A DNA stretch of 64,000 bases from JALZCH01 sp036387135 (GTDB lineage: Bacteria; Acidobacteriota; Blastocatellia; Pyrinomonadales; Pyrinomonadaceae). Numbering within the stretch: position 1 is the stretch's first letter; each line of letters starts with the position of its first letter. The notes beneath the pieces are model-generated. The model did not search any database and had not been told where the DNA came from. It worked only from the letters and a program-made list of their open reading frames with translations. This document shows positions 25,912 to 34,835 of the stretch, piece by piece. The stretch covers positions 1 to 64,000 of the forward strand of contig DASVUH010000016.1 of assembly GCA_036387135.1 (NCBI GenBank). Reading direction: 5' to 3'. Made by a program: the position numbers and the translations under genes.

Positions 25912-27921
25912 TTAAGGCACAAATGCTGCCGGGATTGGTTTGTCGCTCGCTAAACCCCACTGAACGGCGCGAAACTGATTGTTTGAACTATTTAGCCAAT
26001 ACCAATTACCATCACGAAAAACAGCTACGTCGGTTTTTCCATCACCGTCATAATCAGCCGCAACCGGAATGTCACTGGATATTCCAAACTGAACGGCAAA
26101 GAACCCTTGCGTGCTTGCTAAAACATACCAGACACCATTGCGGAAAACGGCTGGATCAGCTTTTAAGTCACCGTCATAATCCCCGACAACCGGCTTGTCT
26201 GATGCGATGCCCCAGTGAACGGCGCTAAAACCATTATCGGAGCTTCTCTGCCAATACCAATTACCGTCGCGATAAACCGCGAAGTCTGTTTTTCCGTCGC
26301 CGTCATAATCAGCCGGAACCGGTTTATCCGAAGCGACGCCAAAATGGACGGTTTGAGATTGATTGTTTGCCAGGTTCAATGTATGCCAATTACCGGAGCG
26401 ATAAACAGCAAGCTCCGAGCGTCCGTCGCCGGTGTAATCTGCCGGAACGGGAATGTCTCCGGCGATGCCGAATTGATAAAAACTTTCGCTGCCGTTTGTA
26501 CTGTTGCGCCAATTCCAAATGCCGTCGCGGAAAACACCAATATCCGTGCGCCAGTCGCCGTCATAATCGGCGGGCGCGAATTTATCCATCGGAGCGGCAA
26601 ACCAATAGGCTAATAAACCCTGATTTGAACGAAGCACATACCAAATTTTGTCGGACGGACGGAAAACTGCCTGGTCGGCTATCCCGTCACCGTTAAAGTC
26701 AAATTTAGTCGGTCTCAAAACAGAGAAATCACTACGCAGTCGTGCGATGCCGCTACGGGTTACACCGCCTATTTCGTTAAAACTTCCTCCGACCAAAATT
26801 TTACCGTCCGGCTGCACATTGATGGTATGGACGGATGAATTGGGGTAAGGAATGAAGCCAGGATCCCTCTTACCATCCGTATTGAGCCGAACCAGTTTAA
26901 AAGTATTCGTAAGAAACATTCCGACTAAAATCTTACCGTCCGGCTGTAATGCGACAGAAAGCACATTGTCAATGTTCTCGATATTTTGGTTAAATGCTTC
27001 ATCAAGCGTTCCGTCCGCGTTTAAGCGCGTGACCGGTTTGACTGAATTAACAGTTGTCGTGTAATCGCCGATTATGATTTTTCCGTCTGCCTGGACGGCG
27101 ATGCTGACAACGCCTCTGTGATTAGTAGGAGTGGTAAAGGGCGAGTTAAACGTTGCATCAAGCGTCCCGTCTGCATTCAATCGTGCAATTCTATGACGAG
27201 TCGAGCCGCCGAAAGCAGAGAAACGTCCGCCGACTAAAATCTTTCCGTTCGGCTGCAGCGTAATAGATTCGATGTATGAATCGGGATTCGGATTGAAAGA
27301 TGCGTCCAGCGAACCATCCGCATTGACTCGCGCAAGATGGTTGCGCGTCTGTCCGCCTACGCCTGAGAATACACCGCCGATCAAAATTCTGCCGTCCGGC
27401 TGTACTGCAAGGGCATAAACGTAAATAAAGTTGAACGGTGACGTCAGGTTCACATTGAATTCCGTGTCGAGAGTGCCGTTAGCGTTTAAACGAGCCATAG
27501 AAATGCGCGTTTGTCCGCCGACGGTCTGAAACTGTCCGCCGATTAGAATTTTGCCGTCCGCCTGAATTGCAATGGTAGTAATCTGACCGTTGACATCCGC
27601 GTTGCCGAATGTAGTGTCAAGAGTTCCGTCCGGGTTTAGGCGCGCGATGCGATTTCGCGTCTCCCCATTTACCCTCGTGAAATTGCCGCCAATTAATATT
27701 CTTCCGTCCGCCTGCACCTTTATGGCATTAACATTGTCGTTGATGTTTGTGCTAAAGCTATCAACCAACTGCCCGCGCACATTTAAACTTGCCGCCGTCA
27801 TCAACAGCAAAGCCATTACAGCCAGACTAAAACTCCGGCAAATTAACCTTGGATTACGCCGACAATTATCAGGATTTAGCTCAGTAACGATTGAGTTTTT
27901 TTTCATTGGAATATTTTTCAT
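25912..27921 (-). CDS. Secreted delta-60 repeat / FG-GAP repeat protein
   Basis: A 669-residue exported protein with a long N-region and hydrophobic core ending near NVRGQ. Residues about 55-400 hold seven or eight delta-60 repeats (pattern VQADGKILIGG...RIARLNADGTLD). After about residue 405, FDFNGDGIADQAVFRPSD begins six or seven FG-GAP/VCBS-type repeats with calcium-binding DYDGDGKTDFAVYRDG blades. Such proteins are beta-propeller-rich surface proteins. The ATG at 27921 is chosen; a GTG 12 bases earlier and an ATG 15 bases later are alternatives. No C-terminal sorting signal is visible. Confidence 0.85.
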   Translation of the reverse strand: MKNIPMKKNSIVTELNPDNCRRNPRLICRSFSLAVMALLLMTAASLNVRGQLVDSFSTNINDNVNAIKVQADGRILIGGNFTRVNGETRNRIARLNPDGTLDTTFGNADVNGQITTIAIQADGKILIGGQFQTVGGQTRISMARLNANGTLDTEFNVNLTSPFNFIYVYALAVQPDGRILIGGVFSGVGGQTRNHLARVNADGSLDASFNPNPDSYIESITLQPNGKILVGGRFSAFGGSTRHRIARLNADGTLDATFNSPFTTPTNHRGVVSIAVQADGKIIIGDYTTTVNSVKPVTRLNADGTLDEAFNQNIENIDNVLSVALQPDGKILVGMFLTNTFKLVRLNTDGKRDPGFIPYPNSSVHTINVQPDGKILVGGSFNEIGGVTRSGIARLRSDFSVLRPTKFDFNGDGIADQAVFRPSDKIWYVLRSNQGLLAYWFAAPMDKFAPADYDGDWRTDIGVFRDGIWNWRNSTNGSESFYQFGIAGDIPVPADYTGDGRSELAVYRSGNWHTLNLANNQSQTVHFGVASDKPVPADYDGDGKTDFAVYRDGNWYWQRSSDNGFSAVHWGIASDKPVVGDYDGDLKADPAVFRNGVWYVLASTQGFFAVQFGISSDIPVAADYDGDGKTDVAVFRDGNWYWLNSSNNQFRAVQWGLASDKPIPAAFVP

Positions 27922-28028
27922 GAGGTTTTCCACTCAAAAATGTTTAGCGGAATTTTTATACTCTGATTTGATTTCATAAGTCAATAAAAACGTTGATTCA
28001 GTAAAATCAAAAGATAGTTTAAGCTACT

Positions 28029-28068
28029 AAATAAAATTCCGTGGAAAATTTTCAACGGAATTTTATTT
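28029..28068 (-). terminator. Hairpin terminator after hutH
   Basis: AAATAAAATTCCG / CGGAATTTTATTT 13-bp arms just beyond the hutH stop. The A/T flanks give T-runs in both directions. Confidence 0.78.
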
Positions 28069-28081
28069 ACTTCATTTAAAT

Positions 28082-29647
28082 TCACAATTTTGAGTCAAGG
28101 ATTTCGCCGCTTGCCACGAGCTTTCTTAAAGATTCGATGTGCGGTTGCAGATAAGCGTCGGAGTCGAAATAAACGGTTGAACGGCGGATTTTTTCATAAA
28201 CAGCGCGCGTGCCGTTTCCGAGACGGGAATTTTCAGTAATTCGCCGGTTTGCTTCGTGTTTTGAATCACGTCGTCGGCAGTCAATTCCTTGTGCCGCTGA
28301 CAGCAATTCAAGCGCGAGAATCGTTTCAACGTTTTTCAAAATTTGCCGCAGTTTCAAACCAGCCGTCACGCCCATTGAAACGTGGTCTTCGACATTTGCC
28401 GAAGTCGGAATCGTATCGGCGGAAGCCGGATGCGCGAGAATTTTATTTTCCGTGGCGAGCGCAGCCGCCGTGTATTGGACGAGCATAAAACCCGAATTCA
28501 AACCGCCGCGCACGGTCAAAAACGCGGGCAGCAGATTGTTGTTGCAGTTTGAATCTACAAGTTTGGCAATCCGCCGCTCGCTCATATTTCCGATTTCCGT
28601 CAACGCCACAGCCAGATAATCAAAAGAAAGCGCGAGCAATTCGCCGTGAAAGTTGCCGCCGCTGATTACATCAATTTTCTCGCCTTCGACAAAAATCAGC
28701 GGATTGTCGGTGACTGCGTTTAACTCCAAATTAAAAACCCATTCGGCGTAATCAATCGAATCGCGCGCCGCGCCGTGAACCTGCGGAATGCAGCGCAGCG
28801 TGTAAGAATCCTGCACATTTGTCGCATCAAACGAGCGTACGAAATCGCTGTCTTCGAGAATTGTTCTCAAGTTTGCGGCGCATTTCTGCTGTCGCGGATG
28901 CGGGCGCAAAGCGTGAATGCGCTCATCGAAAGCAGCGGTCGTACCGTTTAATGCTTCGAGCGAGAGACACGCGGCGATGTCTGCGGTTTCTTTTAGATTC
29001 TGACATTGATAAGAAGCCAAAACGCCCATCGCGCACATTACAGAAGTTCCGTTCGTCAGCGCCAAACCTTCTTTCGCGGCGAGTGTCAACGGTTTTAAAT
29101 TAACTTTTTCGAGAGCCTGCGCGCCCGACAAAATCTCGCCGTTAATCTCGGCAGAACCTTCGCCGATCAAAGGCAGAGCCGCGTGCGCCAGCGGCGCTAA
29201 ATCGCCCGATGCGCCGAGCGAGCCTTTTTGCGGGATTAGCGGGTGCAAGCCGAGATTTAAAAACGCGAGCATCGTGCGAAGCGTTTCGAGCCTGATGCCT
29301 GAAAAACCGCGAGCCAGCGTGTTGGCGCGAATCAGGAGAATTGCGCGAGTTGTCGGAACGTCGAAATTATCGCCGACGCCGACCGCATGGCTCAATAAAA
29401 TATTCCGCTGGAGAGTTTCAACGTCTTCGCGCGCAATAATTTTGTCTTTAAACGCGCCGAATCCCGTCGTAATTCCGTAGGCTATTTCGCCGCGCTCAAG
29501 CAAAGTCTGCACCGCTTCGGCGCTGCGCAAAACGTTTTGTTCGGCGTTGTCGGACAAAGAAACACGCGGCTGGTCGGGAGCGCCGTAAGCCACGGCGACG
29601 ACTTGTTCGATTGTGAGGCTTTCGCCGTCTAAAACGATTTCCTGCAT
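28082..29647 (-). CDS. hutH: Histidine ammonia-lyase
   Basis: A 521-residue enzyme that deaminates L-histidine to urocanate, the first step of histidine breakdown. The MIO cofactor triad Ala146-Ser147-Gly148 lies in GSLGASGDLAPLAH. YGITTGFGAFKD at residues 57-68 supplies the active-site Tyr, and GGNFHGELLALSFD and ENKILAHPASADTIPTSANVED, read in two parts, complete the family pattern. Length is normal. It is 11 bases downstream of hutI on the same strand; hutU is about 7 kb away. Confidence 0.96.
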   Translation of the reverse strand: MQEIVLDGESLTIEQVVAVAYGAPDQPRVSLSDNAEQNVLRSAEAVQTLLERGEIAYGITTGFGAFKDKIIAREDVETLQRNILLSHAVGVGDNFDVPTTRAILLIRANTLARGFSGIRLETLRTMLAFLNLGLHPLIPQKGSLGASGDLAPLAHAALPLIGEGSAEINGEILSGAQALEKVNLKPLTLAAKEGLALTNGTSVMCAMGVLASYQCQNLKETADIAACLSLEALNGTTAAFDERIHALRPHPRQQKCAANLRTILEDSDFVRSFDATNVQDSYTLRCIPQVHGAARDSIDYAEWVFNLELNAVTDNPLIFVEGEKIDVISGGNFHGELLALSFDYLAVALTEIGNMSERRIAKLVDSNCNNNLLPAFLTVRGGLNSGFMLVQYTAAALATENKILAHPASADTIPTSANVEDHVSMGVTAGLKLRQILKNVETILALELLSAAQGIDCRRRDSKHEANRRITENSRLGNGTRAVYEKIRRSTVYFDSDAYLQPHIESLRKLVASGEILDSKL

Positions 29648-29658
29648 TTAATTTTTCA

Positions 29659-30942
29659 TTAAATCGGCGAAACGATTCTACCTTTTTTTATCACAGTTTC
29701 AATCAAATTAGCGCCGAACTCGTAAGCGATTTGGCGATAATCCGCAGTATCGAAAATCAAAACGTCGGCGTATTTTCCAATTTCGAGCGAGCCTGTTTTA
29801 TCACCGAGACCGATAGCAAAAGCGGCATTGATTGTCGCCGCGTTAAAGGCTTCCGACGGCAGCAGTTTTTGATAACGACACGCGATTGACATCGCCGCCG
29901 GAAGTGAAGGGCAGGGCGCAGAACCCGGATTGTAATCGGTTGAGACGGCGACGGCGCAGCCTGCGTCAATCAATTTTCTGGCGTCGGCAAATTCTTTCGC
30001 GCCGAAATTAAAATTTACGGTCGGCGTGACGATGGCGATTGTTTCGGAATTTGCGAGCATTTTTATTTCTTCGTCGCTCGTTCTGTCCAAATGGTCAATC
30101 GAAGTCGCGCCGAGTTCAATTGCCATTCGCGCGCCTCCCAAATTTGTAAATTCGTCAACGTGCGCCTTTAATTTAAATTTAAGCTCCTTTGCCGTTTCCA
30201 AAACGCGCCGCGATTGCGCTAAATCGAAAGCGTTGCGCTCGCAAAAAACGTCGCAGAAAAACGGCGTTTCTTCCAGCGTAAAATGCGAATCCTGAAACCA
30301 TGCGGCAGCGAGCGGCAGCATTTGCTCGCAAATCAAATCAACATATTGATCGGTTTTTTCTTTGAATTCGGGCGGAACTGCGTGCGCGGCTAAAAACGTC
30401 GGAACCAAATCAACCGGGTGCGTATGGTCAAGCTCGGCAATCGAGTCGAGCATTTTAAATTCTGTAGTTAAATTTAATCCATAGCCGGTTTTGACTTCCG
30501 CAGTTGTCGTCCCGTTTTTGAGCATTTCATCAAGGCGGCGGCGCGATTGTTCGGACAATTCGTTGGACGAGGCGTTTCGGGTTTGATTGACGGTCGAAAT
30601 GATTCCGCCGCCTTTTTCGAGAATTTCGAGATAATCCGCGCCTTTGATTTTAAGCTCAAATTCATCGAGACGATTTCCGGCAAACACAATATGCGTGTGG
30701 CAATCAACAAAACCGGGCGCAACCGTCTTGCCCCTGGCGTCAATCGTATTTTCGGTTTGAAAGCGGCGGTGAATTTCTGCGGTTTTTCCGACGCCGACGA
30801 TTTTCCCGTCTTGAACCGCCGCCGAGCCGTCTTTTATCAGCCCGACATCCTGCATCGCAGCCGTGCCGCGTTTCGGTTTTCCGCCGCTCGCGCAAGTGAT
30901 AATCTGCGCCGCCCGTTCAATAATTAAATCAACTTTTTTCAT
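29659..30942 (-). CDS. hutI: Imidazolonepropionase
   Basis: A 427-residue amidohydrolase-fold enzyme that opens imidazolone propionate to formimidoyl-glutamate. FVDCHTHIVFAGNR (metal-binding HxH), KTGYGLNLTTEFKML, LKAHVDEFTNLGGA and ISTDYNPGS-type motif VSTDYNPGSAPC are all present in order. It is the first gene of the leftward hutI-hutH pair. No formimidoyl-glutamate hydrolase (hutG/hutF) gene is in the window. Confidence 0.95.
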   Translation of the reverse strand: MKKVDLIIERAAQIITCASGGKPKRGTAAMQDVGLIKDGSAAVQDGKIVGVGKTAEIHRRFQTENTIDARGKTVAPGFVDCHTHIVFAGNRLDEFELKIKGADYLEILEKGGGIISTVNQTRNASSNELSEQSRRRLDEMLKNGTTTAEVKTGYGLNLTTEFKMLDSIAELDHTHPVDLVPTFLAAHAVPPEFKEKTDQYVDLICEQMLPLAAAWFQDSHFTLEETPFFCDVFCERNAFDLAQSRRVLETAKELKFKLKAHVDEFTNLGGARMAIELGATSIDHLDRTSDEEIKMLANSETIAIVTPTVNFNFGAKEFADARKLIDAGCAVAVSTDYNPGSAPCPSLPAAMSIACRYQKLLPSEAFNAATINAAFAIGLGDKTGSLEIGKYADVLIFDTADYRQIAYEFGANLIETVIKKGRIVSPI

Positions 30943-31077
30943 CGCACAACGCAGAGTTTATCCGTCTTTGTTCCGGTCAACAAGCCTGCTTCAGTTTACC
31001 TTTAATTGATTTTTAATTTACTTTGATTTAATTTAGCTGACAAATCTTGCTTGTTCGCTTCTGGAGGAAACGAAAAA

Positions 31078-32091
31078 ATGAATCAAAACGCCGCGCCTTC
31101 GCCGCAATTATTTTGGGAAACAATCACCGCTTTTCAGCGTTCAGCCGCAATCAAAGCCGCCGTCGAACTCGACGTTTTTACCAAAATCGCCGAAGGTAAC
31201 AAAACCGAATCGGCGATTGCCGAAGCCTGCGGCGCGCAATCGCGGGGTATCCGAATTTTATGCGACACAATGACCGTAATGGGATTTTTGACAAAGGAAA
31301 ACGGCGAATACGATTTAAACGAAATGGCAGCCGCGTTTTTAGACCGCCGTTCGCCGATGTATTTGGGCGGCACAATTGATTTTATTTTGTCACCGATGCA
31401 GCAACGCGGTTTTGACGATTTGACAAACGCCGTCCGACAAGGCGGTTCGACTGTTACGGAAAACGCTTCGCTTTCGCCCGACAGTGAAATGTGGGTGAAA
31501 TTTGCGCGCGGAATGACCGGAATGATGATGCCCGCCGCGCAAATGATGGCGGAAAATCTAGGTTTTGAACCCGACCGAAAGTTCAAGGTTTTAGACATCG
31601 CCGCCGGACACGGAATTTTCGGAATTACTATCGCCCAAAAATACCAAAATGCCGAAATTTACGCCCTCGATTGGGCAAACGTTTTGCATGTTGCAACGGA
31701 AAACGCCCAAAAATTCGGCGTTGGCGACCGTCATCATACTATTCCGGGCAGCGCCTTCGATGTCGAATTCGGCGACAATTACGATGTCGTTTTGCTCACC
31801 AATTTTCTGCACCATTTCGACCGGCAAACGTGCGAAGATTTACTGAAAAAGATTCATCAATCGCTGAATGCGGACGGAAAAATTTTGACGCTCGAATTCG
31901 TCCCGAACGACGACCGCGTTTCTCCGCCGTCCGAAGCGATGTTCGCTCTGGTTATGCTCGCCGCAACTCCGGCGGGCGATGCATACACTTTTGCAGAGCT
32001 GCGAGAAATGTTTGAAACGGCGGGCTTTTCGCGCAGCGAACACATTCCGCTTGCGCCTCTGCCGCAGCATTTGATTGTTTCAATGAAATAG
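31078..32091 (+). CDS. Winged-helix / SAM O-methyltransferase family protein
   Basis: A 337-residue protein with an N-terminal winged-helix dimerisation domain (about residues 10-90; FTKIAEGNKTESAIAEACG) and a C-terminal methyltransferase domain with VLDIAAGHGIFGITIAQ (about 170-186) and VLLTNFLHHFDRQTCEDLL. This is the architecture of plant-type and antibiotic O-methyltransferases. GGAGG 10 bases before the ATG at 31078 fixes the start; a TTG at 31051 is rejected. It is divergent from hutI. Substrate unknown. Confidence 0.87.
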   Translation: MNQNAAPSPQLFWETITAFQRSAAIKAAVELDVFTKIAEGNKTESAIAEACGAQSRGIRILCDTMTVMGFLTKENGEYDLNEMAAAFLDRRSPMYLGGTIDFILSPMQQRGFDDLTNAVRQGGSTVTENASLSPDSEMWVKFARGMTGMMMPAAQMMAENLGFEPDRKFKVLDIAAGHGIFGITIAQKYQNAEIYALDWANVLHVATENAQKFGVGDRHHTIPGSAFDVEFGDNYDVVLLTNFLHHFDRQTCEDLLKKIHQSLNADGKILTLEFVPNDDRVSPPSEAMFALVMLAATPAGDAYTFAELREMFETAGFSRSEHIPLAPLPQHLIVSMK

Positions 32092-32352
32092 CGATTTTTT
32101 TAAGAATTAATTTACCCTTTTTCATTTGGCATTTGCCGTAATAAGATCAGGCAAATGCTGTAAGAGTAATTTAAAAACAAACACCAAATAGTACATTTAC
32201 TGCACTAAAAAGTTACAAAGATAAATGTGGATATAGGCTAAACTCTTTAAATTACTGCTTAAAAGGCGGCATCGTAATTGCTTGTAACTTGACGTTGTAA
32301 TAATTAAGCAAATTAATTTTGCAATAAAAAACTCAAAGGGGAAGGCAATTAA

Positions 32353-32700
32353 ATGAAAAAATATTTAGCTACACTCATTATGATGGCGTTCATGGTCGGC
32401 TTAATGCCGCTTTTGATGCCGGTTACTGCTGAAGCTCAACAAAAAATATACGCGAGACGCGTTGTTGGGAGAAATGGGCGCGTGCGTTATGTCAGAACTC
32501 AGAAACCGAGTTTTTATCGTCGCCACCGCAACCGCGTTAACGTGGGCGCCGGAGCACTCGGCGGCGCGATCCTCGGCGGTTTGATTGGCGGCAAAAAAGG
32601 CGCTTTGATCGGCGGCACTGCGGGGGCGGGCGGCGGCGCGCTTTACACTTATAAAATTAAACCGAAGCAAAGGAAATACGTTAGAGTCAAAAGATATTAA
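32353..32700 (+). CDS. Exported glycine-zipper protein
   Basis: A 115-residue protein with a signal peptide (about residues 1-28, ending VTAEAQ), a basic segment rich in Arg and Tyr, and a glycine-zipper helix pair (VGAGALGGAILGGLIGGKKG, then ALIGGTAGAGGGALY). A basic tail ends KYVRVKRY. Glycine zippers insert in or span membranes; related small proteins are found in the outer envelope. A ribosome site GGGGAAGG lies 9 bases upstream, with a long leader of about 260 bp that holds no other gene. Confidence 0.75.
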   Translation: MKKYLATLIMMAFMVGLMPLLMPVTAEAQQKIYARRVVGRNGRVRYVRTQKPSFYRRHRNRVNVGAGALGGAILGGLIGGKKGALIGGTAGAGGGALYTYKIKPKQRKYVRVKRY

Positions 32701-32725
32701 TTCGACTCTGACTGCTTAATCTTAA

Positions 32726-32762
32726 AAACCGTGAAGTATTTTATACTTCACGGTTTTCTTTT
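32726..32762 (+). terminator. Hairpin terminator after the glycine-zipper gene
   Basis: AAACCGTGAAGTAT / ATACTTCACGGTTT, perfect 14-bp arms with a 3-base loop, followed by CTTTTG. Confidence 0.87.
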
Positions 32763-32795
32763 GTCATTTGGTTAATGCCTTAAAAAATTGAAACC

Positions 32796-34103
32796 TTACT
32801 TCTGCATTTGTTTTGCAACTTTCTGCACTTCGTCCAAGACACGCAGAAGATTTCCGCTCCAGAGTTTGGCGATTTGTTTTTCGGTATAACCGCGCCTGAC
32901 GAGTTCGAGTGTGACATTAAACGTTTCCGAAGCGTCGTCCCAACCTTCAACTCCGCCGCCTCCGTCGAAATCCGAGCTGATTCCGACGTGATCAATGCCT
33001 ATCTTTTTAATCAGGTAATCTATGTGATTAACAAAATCCTTGACATTGACATCCGGCGCGGCAGTTTTCAACCGCTCATTGATTGCCGGTCTCATCTTCG
33101 CCCGAAAAGCCGTCAGTTTTGTCCCGTAATCAGCGCGCTCGGTTTCAGGCATTTTTAAAACATCAGCCCGTTCAAGCACCTTGAATCCCTCTTTTTCGCC
33201 AAGTTCTTTCAATATTTCGGCTGTCATTTTCGCGCGCAAATCGCTTTTCTCTTTACTGACATAACCGCGAAACGCAACAGTCTGGACGACTCCGCCATTT
33301 TTTCTAATCAATTCAAGCTGTTCATCGTCAAGATTACGACTGTGATCGCAAAGCGCACGAGCCGATGAATGCGAAGCGATAACCGGCGCTTTTGAAAGCT
33401 GAATCGCCTGAATATTCGCCTGTTTTGAAGGATGCGAAACATCAATCATAATTCCCCATTTGTTCATTTCATAAACAGCTTTTTTGCCGAGTTCGCTCAA
33501 GCCGTTGTGCAGCCAAACATTATCTCTTTCGCCCGTGTTTGAATCCGAAAGCTGGCTGTGACCGTTATGCGCGAGCGACATATACCGCGCGCCCCGCATC
33601 GCAAAATCCTTGATTCTGCTCAAATCCGTGCCAATCGGATAAGCGTTTTCGACGCCGATCATCGCCACCAATTTCCCGGATTTATTAATCCGCCGGACAT
33701 CGTTTGAAGTCAAAGCCAGCTCAATCTGATCGGGCGCAATTTTCTTTGTCAAACGTTCGATTGCGTCAAATTTATCAATCGCGTTTGCATACGCCTTTTT
33801 ATATCCCTCTTCATTGAGTTCGCCCTGTCCGGTATAAACGATCATCCACGAAACATCCAATCCGCCCTGCCTCATTTTCGGCAGATTAACCTGTGTCGGA
33901 AGATTCTGCGTGTAGTTGACCGTTTCGGTAAAGTTTTTCGTATCAATGTCGTTATGAGTATCAAGCGTAATCACTTCCGCGTGAATCTTTTTCGCTTTGG
34001 CAATAAGCGCCGCATCGTCCGTAAACTTTTGCGCGTTAACGGGGACGCCCAAAAATGCAAACAGAATCGCAACCGCGACGAGCGCAGACAAAAATCGTTT
34101 CAT
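32796..34103 (-). CDS. Membrane dipeptidase (peptidase family M19), secreted
   Basis: A 435-residue exported protein with signal peptide 1-24 from the ATG at 34103, preceded by CTGGAG; a TTG at 34130 is less likely. The M19 metal ligands are visible: LDTHNDID near the N-terminus, MIGVENAYPIG, SLAHNGHSQLSDS, VIASHSSARALCDHSRN, and VGISSDFDGGGGVEGW. Members hydrolyse dipeptides, including those with a D-residue at the C-terminal side. It is a single gene facing the glycine-zipper gene. Confidence 0.92.
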   Translation of the reverse strand: MKRFLSALVAVAILFAFLGVPVNAQKFTDDAALIAKAKKIHAEVITLDTHNDIDTKNFTETVNYTQNLPTQVNLPKMRQGGLDVSWMIVYTGQGELNEEGYKKAYANAIDKFDAIERLTKKIAPDQIELALTSNDVRRINKSGKLVAMIGVENAYPIGTDLSRIKDFAMRGARYMSLAHNGHSQLSDSNTGERDNVWLHNGLSELGKKAVYEMNKWGIMIDVSHPSKQANIQAIQLSKAPVIASHSSARALCDHSRNLDDEQLELIRKNGGVVQTVAFRGYVSKEKSDLRAKMTAEILKELGEKEGFKVLERADVLKMPETERADYGTKLTAFRAKMRPAINERLKTAAPDVNVKDFVNHIDYLIKKIGIDHVGISSDFDGGGGVEGWDDASETFNVTLELVRRGYTEKQIAKLWSGNLLRVLDEVQKVAKQMQK

Positions 34104-34204
34104 AATTTTCTCCAGATTATTTTGAATCAAGCAGGTTTAGTTTACTTTGTCACAACTTTCGCGGGCAAGAACGATTATGATTTGCGCCCTAATTTCGAGC
34201 GCAT

Positions 34205-34792
34205 TTATGAATCAATATAACCGTCCTTTTCGTCGCGTTCCTCATCGCGCGTTCTGCCGTCGGCGATGTCAAACCAGCGTTGATAGCCGTGTTTTGCCAA
34301 TCCCCAAGCGGCTTTGCCGAAATGCTTGATGATTTTTTCTTTAATGAGATTGCGGTTGACCAAACCTTTGCGGCTCAAAAGAAAAACCGCGTCTTCCTGA
34401 TCTTTGAAACGTCCAGCAATAAATTTCAAAATCACCAGCCATTCGGGTGTGAGAATCGGAACGCCGTTAATTTCTACGGCTTCATTCAAAGCCTCTTGAA
34501 ACAATTTCTTAAACTCGTCTTTGCGAATAATCCAATCAACCGCGACCGCTTTTTTATTTGTTTGGATAATGTAACGCTCGCCGCCCTGCCGCAGCAAACC
34601 TCGATTTTCCAGCGGCAAAAGTTTATCGGCAATAATATCAATGTCTTTGGTCGTGCGGTCGCTTCCATAAATCGCCATCGCCAAACCGCCGACCAACGCC
34701 CAATCAACGCCGTTCTCTTTGGCAATTTCCGCAACAATTTGAATCGCCTTCGTTGCTGATTTGATATCAAGCAAATCGAGATTTATGGTCAT
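34205..34792 (-). CDS. Nucleotidyltransferase-superfamily protein
   Basis: A 195-residue protein. The NTase signature is VGGLAMAIYGSDRTTKDIDII (split: GG at residues 36-37, DxD at 50-52), followed by VDWIIRKDEF, in which the Asp can act as the third carboxylate. ILTPEWLVILKFIAGRFKDQEDAVFL is typical of the AbiEii/DUF6036-like and MNT-like groups. These often serve as toxins or antitoxins, but no HEPN or other partner gene is adjacent, so no such role is claimed. It follows the AT-rich pentapeptide-repeat gene by 43 bases. Confidence 0.75.
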   Translation of the reverse strand: MTINLDLLDIKSATKAIQIVAEIAKENGVDWALVGGLAMAIYGSDRTTKDIDIIADKLLPLENRGLLRQGGERYIIQTNKKAVAVDWIIRKDEFKKLFQEALNEAVEINGVPILTPEWLVILKFIAGRFKDQEDAVFLLSRKGLVNRNLIKEKIIKHFGKAAWGLAKHGYQRWFDIADGRTRDEERDEKDGYIDS

Positions 34793-34835
34793 ACAAAAAT
34801 CCTAAACTTCTTTTCTCTATTAGCTTTCTAAACTA

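Noticed and set aside
34205..34792. Calling the nucleotidyltransferase part of a toxin-antitoxin pair
   Set aside because: There is no HEPN or AbiEi-like partner next to it; the adjacent gene is a pentapeptide membrane protein.
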